This document shows, piece after piece, positions 7,093-12,673 of a stretch of DNA of 19,799 nt. The DNA lies in the NCBI GenBank assembly GCA_003445795.1, contig DMCN01000041.1, positions 195 to 19,993 on the forward strand, written 5' to 3'. Every line of letters starts with the position of its first letter. Within the stretch, counting starts at the first letter, position 1. The notes under the pieces are model-generated. The model did not search any database. It saw only the letters and a list, made by a program, of their open reading frames with translations, and had not been told where the DNA came from. The stretch comes from Gallionellaceae bacterium. GTDB taxonomy: Bacteria > Pseudomonadota > Gammaproteobacteria > Burkholderiales > Gallionellaceae. Position numbers and translations under genes: made by a program.

Positions 7093-8629
7093 TCTTCACT
7101 ACTGCGGCAATTTTTGATGCAAGCAAGGGAGGGACTGCATTTCCGACCTGATGGAACTGCTGTGTACGATTTCCCTGAAAGAAATAATTATCTGGGAACG
7201 TTTGCAGGCGTGCTGCTTCACGTACCGTAAGACTCCGGCACTGTAATGGGTCCGGGTGAATGAAATAGTGTCCATCTTTTGCAATGTGACTAGTCACCGT
7301 GGTTGAAGGCGAACCCTTTAATTGCACCCTGAATCGATCAGAAAATTTTCCGGTTTCCCAATTGGCGTGTTCTGGACGCAAGCCATTAAGCGAAAACTCT
7401 TCGTGCCCTTTGGGTGAGCGCTCGTAGGCTTTTGCAAAAGCTGCAGCGTATGCATACCGACGCAGATCGCTCTTCATATGGCCACGTGCCTCACAATTTA
7501 GCCAGAACTTGAGCTCATTATCTCCATACCACTTTGCGTGGTTTGGCACGAGCTGTTTGGCATTACCTGGCTTGGGAACTCTCAGTGCGCCAGATTTAAG
7601 TTTCGATGAGATATTGTCTGAATAGTTACTAAGCAGTGCTTCCATATCTTCGAGTACCAGCGAGTGCGATGCCTCCCGCGCTAGTTCAGACAGATGCTTC
7701 CTGACAGCTTCAGCCCAAGCTTCACCACTATCCTTTTCCTTGCTGAGTTTGCTTCTCAGTTTGGGCAAGTCGTTTGTTACGTCATCAAACGTAACGCTTC
7801 TCTGCTTCTTAAGTTGTACAGGAGACGCGTCTATATCCTCCCTGATTCCCAGCAAGATCACACGATGCCGCGCTTGAGGTATTCCATATTCCTCTGCCCG
7901 GATGATGAAGTCTCGTACATCAATATCTTTTGGGTCTGTCTTGCCTTCAAACACTGTTGGCGAAACCAATGAATGTATCTTGTAACCTAGCCCCGGCTTT
8001 TTCTTCAAGGCGCGATCCGGGTTTGCCAAATCGCGAAGTATGGTATGAAAAATGAATTGTTCTTTGACCTTGGAAGAAAGAATGCCTTTGACATTCTCCA
8101 TTACAAATACAGCAGGCCTGTACTGCTGGATGATACGCAGATATTCCTTGTACAGAAAATGTCGATGATCCTCTTCAGCCTTGTAATCTGCTTTCCCTTT
8201 GTTGCGAGCTCTGCCGACAAGCGAATAGGCTTGGCAGGGTGGGCCGCCGATCAGCATCCAAGGTCGCTCTGAACTAATTCCCTCCTTTTTCAGGATTCGA
8301 TCTAGCTCCTTATTTCCGTCGGCAGATCCAAGAATAAGCTGCTTGGCTTCGTCGCCTGCCTGCTCCCATTCGGATGCAGTGGAGTTATCGTATGGTAAAT
8401 CCGCTTCACCGTTGCAGTAGCGGTAATAGCTTCTCAGTGCAACCTTCCCCTTCCTTAGCAGGATTCTGTAGAACGCACGCAATCTCAAAGTTTCATGTGC
8501 AGATCCATCCATTTCTGCCGAGACGATGATTTTGAATGCCTTACCATCATCAATTGATGAAAAACCCTCACCAAGCCCTCCTGGGCCAGCGAAGAGATCT
8601 ACTATGGGGATAGGTGCGGTTAGCGGCAT
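7073..8629 (-). CDS. DNA (cytosine-5) methyltransferase of the defence cluster
   Basis: This 518-aa protein has all main C5-methyltransferase motifs: motif I DLFAGPGGLGEGF (residues 11-23), motif IV GGPPCQAYS with catalytic Cys132, motif VI MENVKG (177-182), motif VIII QARHRVILLG (252-261), and motifs IX-X with LTVREAARLQTFPD (467-480) and QVGNAVPP (494-501). The enzyme would transfer methyl from SAM to a cytosine in a specific site; the target is not deducible. The distance from motif I to the PCQ loop is longer than in short enzymes such as M.HhaI, with a charged helical insert at about 45-125. The target-recognition region is about 265-460. It is convergent with the ATPase/nuclease/Z1 operon, so self-marking is transcribed separately from the effectors. 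There is no strong Shine-Dalgarno before ATG 8629. Confidence 0.95.
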   Translation of the reverse strand: MPLTAPIPIVDLFAGPGGLGEGFSSIDDGKAFKIIVSAEMDGSAHETLRLRAFYRILLRKGKVALRSYYRYCNGEADLPYDNSTASEWEQAGDEAKQLILGSADGNKELDRILKKEGISSERPWMLIGGPPCQAYSLVGRARNKGKADYKAEEDHRHFLYKEYLRIIQQYRPAVFVMENVKGILSSKVKEQFIFHTILRDLANPDRALKKKPGLGYKIHSLVSPTVFEGKTDPKDIDVRDFIIRAEEYGIPQARHRVILLGIREDIDASPVQLKKQRSVTFDDVTNDLPKLRSKLSKEKDSGEAWAEAVRKHLSELAREASHSLVLEDMEALLSNYSDNISSKLKSGALRVPKPGNAKQLVPNHAKWYGDNELKFWLNCEARGHMKSDLRRYAYAAAFAKAYERSPKGHEEFSLNGLRPEHANWETGKFSDRFRVQLKGSPSTTVTSHIAKDGHYFIHPDPLQCRSLTVREAARLQTFPDNYFFQGNRTQQFHQVGNAVPPLLASKIAAVVKTIFSKN

Positions 8630-8659
8630 AGCTTTTATTGAATATGGCTGCGAAAAGCT
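8630..8659. promoter_or_regulatory. Inverted repeat immediately before the methyltransferase start
   Basis: AGCTTTT (8630-8636) and AAAAGCT (8653-8659) form 7-bp arms around 16 bases, directly touching the ATG of the methyltransferase (8629). It could be an operator or a weak hairpin masking the ribosome binding region, or chance. The latter two possibilities fit the absence of a good Shine-Dalgarno sequence. Confidence 0.3.
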
Positions 8660-8678
8660 GCCGTTTTACAAATAGCAA

Positions 8679-8954
8679 TCAGGCATCGAATTGCCCAAGA
8701 GTGGCGCGAAATATTGGTGCGCCAGCCTCGTATACTTCATCGCCATTTAACTCAAACATTTCAGCGACAGTCGAACGTAACTCGGCCGCTTCTGTTTCAG
8801 AAAACACTCTTGTTCCTTTGGCAATAGAGATGATTTCGGATGGGTCATCATCCGGGTGGAATAGCAAACCACGTGCAGACATTTCTGAAAACCAAATGAG
8901 CATTCCATCGAAGTTATGGTCAGTCCATTTGGGGATGCGGGAAATTTGGGTCAT
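8679..8954 (-). CDS. Small conserved-looking hypothetical protein (91 aa)
   Basis: I do not recognise a named family. The protein is soluble, acidic and compact: IPKWTDHNFDGMLIWFSEM, then LLFHPDDDPSEII, then a helical middle and a C-terminal GDEVYEAGAPIF. No signal peptide, membrane segment or evident helix-turn-helix is present. It is a real gene by its start: AAGGAGA lies about 7 bases before ATG 8954, and there is a TTGAAA-like -35 hexamer at 8992-8997 on the minus strand. It ends 49 bases before the methyltransferase start on the same strand, so it could be cotranscribed. Its AT content is closer to the defence genes than to the toxin gene upstream. It may be an accessory of the system or unrelated cargo. 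Confidence 0.7.
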   Translation of the reverse strand: MTQISRIPKWTDHNFDGMLIWFSEMSARGLLFHPDDDPSEIISIAKGTRVFSETEAAELRSTVAEMFELNGDEVYEAGAPIFRATLGQFDA

Positions 8955-9013
8955 ATCAATCTCCTTAAATTAATTGCATTACAAAGGGATATTTCAACAG
9001 TATTCCGCTTCAA

Positions 9014-9508
9014 TCACGCAACGCCAGCCTGCTCCAGCGTTGCAACCGGCAAATACAACGACAGCGGACTATCCATGCAAGCGATGAAACCCAGCTTGGT
9101 ATAAAAAGCTTTGGCCTTGTCGTGTTTGGCATCGACCACAACGGCATACAGCCCCACGCGCTGCGAGAATTCCACGGCCAAGCGCAATGCGAATGCCAGC
9201 AGGTCTTGGCCGATTCCTTTGCCCTGATGGCGGACATCCACCGCTAGGCGACCGATGCGCAGGATGGGTGCGGGATGGCGCGGTAGTTTTGACTGGGCGA
9301 GCAGCGATGCCGTTGCGATTTGGCCCGCACTCACGGTGACGAAGCCGGTGACGGTTGCTCCGTCTTCTGCCAGCGCGACATAGGTTTTGCCGAAGCCGCG
9401 CCGTTGTTGCTGGCCTGCCTGGCGCTGTAAAAATTCGTTCAGCGCCGCGTCGCCGCAATCAAATCCGTCGCGGTTGTGCTGCTTGCCGAGCAGTTGGATC
9501 ACTGCCAT
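9014..9508 (-). CDS. GNAT-family acetyltransferase toxin (AtaT/TacT type)
   Basis: This 164-aa protein begins with the typical toxin-type N-terminus (DGFDCGDAALNEFLQRQA). It has the acetyl-CoA pyrophosphate-binding loop RHQGKGIG (93-100) and the late KAKAFYTKLGF segment with Tyr136, the residue used as general acid in GNAT enzymes. Toxins of this class acetylate the amino group of charged tRNAs and stop translation. ATG 9508 lies 2 bases after the antitoxin stop, the classic antitoxin-first arrangement. Composition is GC-rich, unlike the methyltransferase next to it. Enzymatic toxicity is inferred from family and gene pairing. Confidence 0.88.
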   Translation of the reverse strand: MAVIQLLGKQHNRDGFDCGDAALNEFLQRQAGQQQRRGFGKTYVALAEDGATVTGFVTVSAGQIATASLLAQSKLPRHPAPILRIGRLAVDVRHQGKGIGQDLLAFALRLAVEFSQRVGLYAVVVDAKHDKAKAFYTKLGFIACMDSPLSLYLPVATLEQAGVA

Positions 9509-9510
9509 GT

Positions 9511-9777
9511 TTACTTGCGCGCCATGAGTTTGCGCAATGCGGCTTTTGGTTTGGGCGGTTTTTCCACGGACGAGGCAAACGCCTCAAAGTCACGCTGGGT
9601 GAGCATGAGCGTGTCGTAGTCCGACACCACGCGCCGCGCCGCCTCGTATGCGTTCTGCAGCATGAAGCCGGATACGGTCGTCCCCATCAGCGCGGCAGCG
9701 CGTTCGATCATGGCTTTGGCGTCGGCGCTGGTGCGCAAATTGATTCGCGACGATTCATTGGTTGTGATTGCTGACAT
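9511..9777 (-). CDS. DUF1778 ribbon-helix-helix antitoxin (TacA/AtaR type)
   Basis: This 88-aa protein contains SRINLRTSADAKAMIERAA followed by GTTVSGFMLQNA, the ribbon-helix-helix DNA-binding part of DUF1778 antitoxins (residues ~10-45). The C-terminal part (YDTLMLTQRDFEAF and a basic tail ending KLMARK) would wrap and neutralise the GNAT toxin. The open frame extends upstream to 9957, but GGGAGA just before ATG 9777 and the family length fix this start. It probably autorepresses through repeats at 9792-9839. Confidence 0.88.
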   Translation of the reverse strand: MSAITTNESSRINLRTSADAKAMIERAAALMGTTVSGFMLQNAYEAARRVVSDYDTLMLTQRDFEAFASSVEKPPKPKAALRKLMARK

Positions 9778-9791
9778 GACTGTTTCTCCCG

Positions 9792-9839
9792 ATTTACGGA
9801 TGCAGGTATTGTACGTCAAATTTACGCACATGGGGTATT
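9792..9839 (-). promoter_or_regulatory. Candidate toxin-antitoxin promoter/operator with tandem and palindromic repeats
   Basis: Two imperfect direct repeats with the plan ATTTACG-(6 or 7)-GGTATT occur at 9792-9810 and 9820-9839, just upstream of the antitoxin start. Between and overlapping them, GTACGTCAAATTTACGCAC (9811-9829) is an imperfect palindrome with 7 of 9 pairs matching. On the minus strand it includes TTTGACGTACAAT, which offers -35-like and -10-like hexamers. Ribbon-helix-helix antitoxins bind such short repeats cooperatively, so this is the likely autoregulatory site. Confidence 0.5.
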
Positions 9840-9854
9840 TGGCGGCAACAGGAT

Positions 9855-9906
9855 TGTTGCGGGAAGTGTTGGAGATTGTGAGAGGTCGCTGGGGTAAGGA
9901 AGGACG
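9855..9906 (+). repeat. Right copy of flanking repeat: decayed pepN 3' end
   Basis: The stretch matches 1229-1281 in direct orientation. Read with one missing base restored, it encodes V-L-E-I-V-E-R-S-L-G followed by TAA, which is the end of PepN (V-F-E-I-V-E-R-S-L-G, TGA). The deletion lies in the GTG-GAG codon pair. It is thus a non-coding remnant of a slightly different pepN allele, not a recent exact duplication. No further pepN sequence is recognisable upstream of it. Confidence 0.75.
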
Positions 9907-9960
9907 TATCTGCAAACTACAAATGCCACATGCCAACCTGCGCGGGTGCAACCCCACTAA

Positions 9961-10248
9961 TCAAACAGTCGCCTCAGTGACATCACGCTTATCCAGTATC
10001 TTCCCGGTGTAGGCATCGATCGACACCAGCCATCTCTTTTCACCACGATTGATTTCCACATGATATGCATGCCGACGCCGCCCATCATTATCGGCAGCAG
10101 GGTCTGTATCAGCATTGGAGTTGACACTGACAATCAACACTCTGGAAAAATCCTCTTCTTCCAGGTCTCTCATGTCTCTGGCAAAACCAACCGTCGCACT
10201 CAGCGCAATAACGCCGGCTGCCGCAGGAAATATCTTCAAAAATTTCAT
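9961..10248 (-). CDS. Exported PepSY-domain protein (95 aa)
   Basis: A signal peptide is clear: MKFLKIF, a hydrophobic stretch of small residues (about 8-20) and a likely cleavage after VGFA (23). The mature part is short and charged, then HAYHVEINRGEKRWLVSIDAYTGKILDKRD (about 60-90) fits a PepSY domain, where a Y-x-V-x-I strand is followed by V-x-I-D-x-x-T-G-x-I. Such small periplasmic proteins are common in betaproteobacteria and may inhibit peptidases or bind redox partners; the exact role is unknown. GGGG lies about 11 bases before ATG 10248. It is outside the island boundary and divergent from selO. Confidence 0.8.
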   Translation of the reverse strand: MKFLKIFPAAAGVIALSATVGFARDMRDLEEEDFSRVLIVSVNSNADTDPAADNDGRRRHAYHVEINRGEKRWLVSIDAYTGKILDKRDVTEATV

Positions 10249-10419
10249 CGTACGTTCATCCCCAAATATTTATTGTGTATTGAATGAGAAACCACACTCA
10301 GGCAAATGCGGTGACGGGTGTGAGAGGGACGCACCCGAAAATAGTTCCGTCCGGATTTACCCTGCGTTGTTTGAACGACAACCTCACCGACTCACGACAA
10401 GGCCTCATCGGCGGTATTG

Positions 10420-10448
10420 TTGTTATTGCATGAGTCCGAGTGTAGATT
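10420..10448 (+). promoter_or_regulatory. Candidate sigma-70 promoter for selO
   Basis: TTGTTA (10420-10425) and TAGATT (10443-10448) are separated by 17 bases, each matching the consensus at 4 of 6 positions, about 90 bases before selO. The rest of the 287-base gap between the divergent PepSY gene and selO shows no gene; it has only a short hairpin (CGGGTG 10315-10320 / CACCCG 10332-10337) without a T-run. Confidence 0.3.
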
Positions 10449-10535
10449 GGTTTTGTGACAAATTGATCTAGCAACGGAACCGGGCTTCCGTGGCGTACTC
10501 AGACCAATTGCCGGAATCCCCAACGCGAGATCCCC

Positions 10536-12029
10536 ATGAATAAAGCTTTCGAATTCCACGGAATACAGATCAACTTCGACAACAGCTATGCGCGTGAGCT
10601 GAACGGATTCTATACAGCGTGTCAGGCTGAGACTGTGCCCTCGCCCACCCTGGTCAAGTTCAATCGCTCATTGGCCGAAGAGCTTGGGCTGGATGCAGAC
10701 GCGCTCGAAACCCAGCAAGGCGCGGAGATATTTTCCGGGAACATTGTTCCGCCGGGCGCAATGCCTATCGCACAGGCGTATGCGGGTCACCAGTTTGGCA
10801 ACCTTTCACCGCAACTGGGTGACGGCCGCGCGCTCTTGCTGGGCGAGGTGATCGACCGCAACGGCATGCGCCGCGATATCCAATTGAAAGGCTCCGGGCG
10901 CACACCGTTTTCCCGCCGTGGGGATGGCAAGGCCGCGATTGGCCCCATGCTGCGCGAATATCTGATGGGCGAGGCCATGTACCACTTGGGCATTCCCTCC
11001 ACACGCGCCTTGGCGGTGGTTGCCACGGGAGAGAGTGTGTATCGCGAGACCCCGTTGCCGGGGGCGGTGTTGACCCGCGTTGCAGCAAGCCACATTCGCA
11101 TCGGGACCTTTGTGTATTTCGCCGTGCGCAACGACGTTGAAAGTCTGCGTAGGCTGGCGGACTACACCATCCGGCGCCACTACCCGGAACTGATCGGCAA
11201 GCCCTATGTCGAGCTCCTGCGTGCAGTGGCTGCGCGGCAGGCTGACCTGATCGCCAGATGGATGTGCGTCGGGTTCATCCACGGCGTGATGAACACGGAC
11301 AACGTGGCGCTTTCCGGCGAGACCATCGATTACGGCCCGTGTGCATTCATGGAACATTTCGACCCCGCCACGGTGTTCAGCTCGATAGACGAGAGGGGCC
11401 GCTACGCATTCGGCAAGCAGCCCGTGATCGCACAATGGAACCTCGCGCGCTTTGCCGAAACATTGCTGCCGCTGGTGGACGACGATAGTGACCGGGCTAT
11501 CCTGATTGCGACGGAGGCATTAGAGACATTCCCGGAACAATTTGCAAAGACCTGGTCGGCAATGGCGCGGCGCAAACTGGGGCTTGTGCGCAGCGAAGCC
11601 GACGATGCCACGCTTGTGCAAGATTTCCTGAATGCGATGCAAGCCGGGCAAGCCGACTACACGCTGGCATGGCGCTACCTTGCTGATGCGGCAGAGTCCA
11701 ATCCGGAACGCTTGCGCAGCGTGTTTGGCAGCGACATGACAAAGCTGGATGAATGGCTCCCGCGCTGGCAGGCGCGATTGGCCCGCGAGAACAAATCCGC
11801 AGCGGAGATCGCCGCGGACATGCGGCGCGTGAATCCTTATGTCATCCCGCGCAATCACCTGGTAGAAGAAGCCCTCGAAGCCGCCACCATCAATAACGAC
11901 TTGGCACCGTTCAACCAGCTGCTGGACGTACTCAGCGATCCCTTTACCGAACGCGAAGCCGCGCACCGCTTTGCCACACCGGCCACATCCGAACAAACTG
12001 CGGGCTACCGCACATTCTGCGGCACTTGA
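10536..12029 (+). CDS. selO: Protein adenylyltransferase SelO (YdiU, UPF0061)
   Basis: This 497-aa protein is close to the usual length of SelO/YdiU. Conserved stretches are AYAGHQFGNLSPQLGDGRA (81-99), DIQLKGSGRTPFSRRGDGKA (114-133) containing the nucleotide-binding Lys118, LREYLMGEAM (139-148), GFIHGVMNTDNVALSG (246-261) with metal-binding Asn/Asp, and IDYGPCAFMEHFDP (264-277). The C-terminus ends in YRTFCGT; that Cys is at the position occupied by selenocysteine in animal SelO. The pseudokinase fold transfers AMP from ATP to Ser/Thr/Tyr of proteins and is linked to redox stress. It stands alone on the + strand; the Shine-Dalgarno before ATG 10536 is weak. Confidence 0.97.
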   Translation: MNKAFEFHGIQINFDNSYARELNGFYTACQAETVPSPTLVKFNRSLAEELGLDADALETQQGAEIFSGNIVPPGAMPIAQAYAGHQFGNLSPQLGDGRALLLGEVIDRNGMRRDIQLKGSGRTPFSRRGDGKAAIGPMLREYLMGEAMYHLGIPSTRALAVVATGESVYRETPLPGAVLTRVAASHIRIGTFVYFAVRNDVESLRRLADYTIRRHYPELIGKPYVELLRAVAARQADLIARWMCVGFIHGVMNTDNVALSGETIDYGPCAFMEHFDPATVFSSIDERGRYAFGKQPVIAQWNLARFAETLLPLVDDDSDRAILIATEALETFPEQFAKTWSAMARRKLGLVRSEADDATLVQDFLNAMQAGQADYTLAWRYLADAAESNPERLRSVFGSDMTKLDEWLPRWQARLARENKSAAEIAADMRRVNPYVIPRNHLVEEALEAATINNDLAPFNQLLDVLSDPFTEREAAHRFATPATSEQTAGYRTFCGT

Positions 12030-12052
12030 TTGCTTCGATAATCAGGCAGTCC

Positions 12053-12077
12053 GTTCGCCCTAAGCCTGTCGAAGGGT
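12053..12077. repeat. REP-like extragenic repeat
   Basis: GTTCGCCCTAAGCCTGTCGA followed by AGGG resembles the short extragenic element with core GAGCCTGTCGAAGG that is abundant in many proteobacterial genomes. It has partial dyad symmetry (TTCG/CGAA and CCCT/AGGG). It lies in the gap after selO. Only one copy is in the window. Confidence 0.45.
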
Positions 12078-12140
12078 CCGCTTGCTGCCTTATTCAGAGG
12101 GTCGGGATGAACAGGCCAAACACAATATCTTTCGCGTGAA

Positions 12141-12170
12141 ATGAAAGAAGCCCCTGATAAACAGGGGCCT
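12141..12170 (-). terminator. Rho-independent terminator of the MFS-ssb operon
   Basis: GCCCCTG (12150-12156) pairs perfectly with CAGGGGC (12162-12168) around a 5-base loop. On the minus strand the stem is followed by TTCTTTCATTT, a T-rich tail. It stands about 40 bases after the ssb stop codon, in the right orientation for that operon. The + strand has no T-run after the stem, so it is weaker for selO. Confidence 0.85.
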
Positions 12171-12208
12171 CAATTAAAACTTTACACAACTGGTCGCTGG
12201 TATCCGGA

Positions 12209-12673
12209 TCAGAACGGAATATCGTCGTCGAAATTGTCGAAGTTGCCCTTGGCTGCGGGTGCTGCGGCAGGCTTGGCGGCCGGCGCGCTGCGCGCTGCGG
12301 GTGCGGAGCGTTCATCTTCCACTTCAAAGCTGCCACCACCGGTGGACTTGCTGCCCAGCATCTTCATCTCGTTGACGATGATCTCGCTGATATAACGATC
12401 CTTGCCTTCCTTGTCCTGGTATTTACGGTTCTGGATGCGGCCTTCGATGTAGACCTGCGAACCCTTCTTCAGGTATTCACCGGCGATCTCGGCCAGGCGG
12501 CGGTAGAACACCAGGTTGTGCCATTCGGTGCGTTCCTGCTTCTCGCCGCTCTTGTCCTTGTAGTTCTCGGAAGTCGCCAGCGTGGCGTTGGTCACCGCTT
12601 CGCCATTGGTCATGTAACGGGTCTCCGGGTCTTTACCCAGACGTCCCACCAAAATTGCCTTGTTCACTGACAT
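12209..12673 (-). CDS. ssb: Single-stranded DNA-binding protein
   Basis: This 154-aa protein has the OB-fold sequence of bacterial SSB: MSVNKAILVGRLGKDPE, then ATSENYKDKSGEKQERTEWH, LAEIAGEYLKKGSQVYIEGR and a typical IVNEMKMLGSK. A Gly/Ala/Pro-rich linker (about 115-140) leads to the acidic tip DDDIPF, which recruits repair and replication partners. It binds ssDNA as a tetramer. AAAGGGG lies 7 bases before ATG 12673, inside the 3' end of the MFS gene, and the two genes overlap by 10 bases. A terminator follows. Confidence 0.98.
   Translation of the reverse strand: MSVNKAILVGRLGKDPETRYMTNGEAVTNATLATSENYKDKSGEKQERTEWHNLVFYRRLAEIAGEYLKKGSQVYIEGRIQNRKYQDKEGKDRYISEIIVNEMKMLGSKSTGGGSFEVEDERSAPAARSAPAAKPAAAPAAKGNFDNFDDDIPF

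Larger units (their letters stand above)
1282..9854. mobile_element. Genomic island inserted at the pepN 3' end (defence plus toxin-antitoxin cargo)
   Basis: The segment lies between two direct copies of the pepN terminus. Its cargo is accessory: a GHKL ATPase, a PD-(D/E)XK protein, a Z1 protein, a C5 methyltransferase, a small unknown protein and a GNAT/DUF1778 toxin-antitoxin pair. Genes from about 1571 to 8954 are visibly AT-richer than pepN, selO, ssb or uvrA, whereas the toxin-antitoxin pair is GC-rich like the host, so the island may be composite. No integrase, transposase, tRNA or inverted terminal repeats were found. The mechanism could therefore be past integration with loss of the recombinase, or homologous/illegitimate exchange at pepN. 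The boundaries are inferred from the repeats. Confidence 0.55.

Noticed and set aside
1628..8629. Identification as DISARM, BREX or Dnd
   Set aside because: There is no DUF1998 or PLD protein (DISARM), no PglZ/BrxC-type protein (BREX), and no Dnd sulfur-modification proteins; the Z1/GHKL/DUF4420 set is distinct.
9778..9957. 60-codon N-terminal extension of the antitoxin frame
   Set aside because: It runs through the operator and the pepN remnant, has no antitoxin similarity, and a good ribosome binding site precedes ATG 9777.
10315..10337. CGGGTG/CACCCG hairpin upstream of selO
   Set aside because: There is no T-run on either strand and no gene ends there, so a terminator call is not supported.
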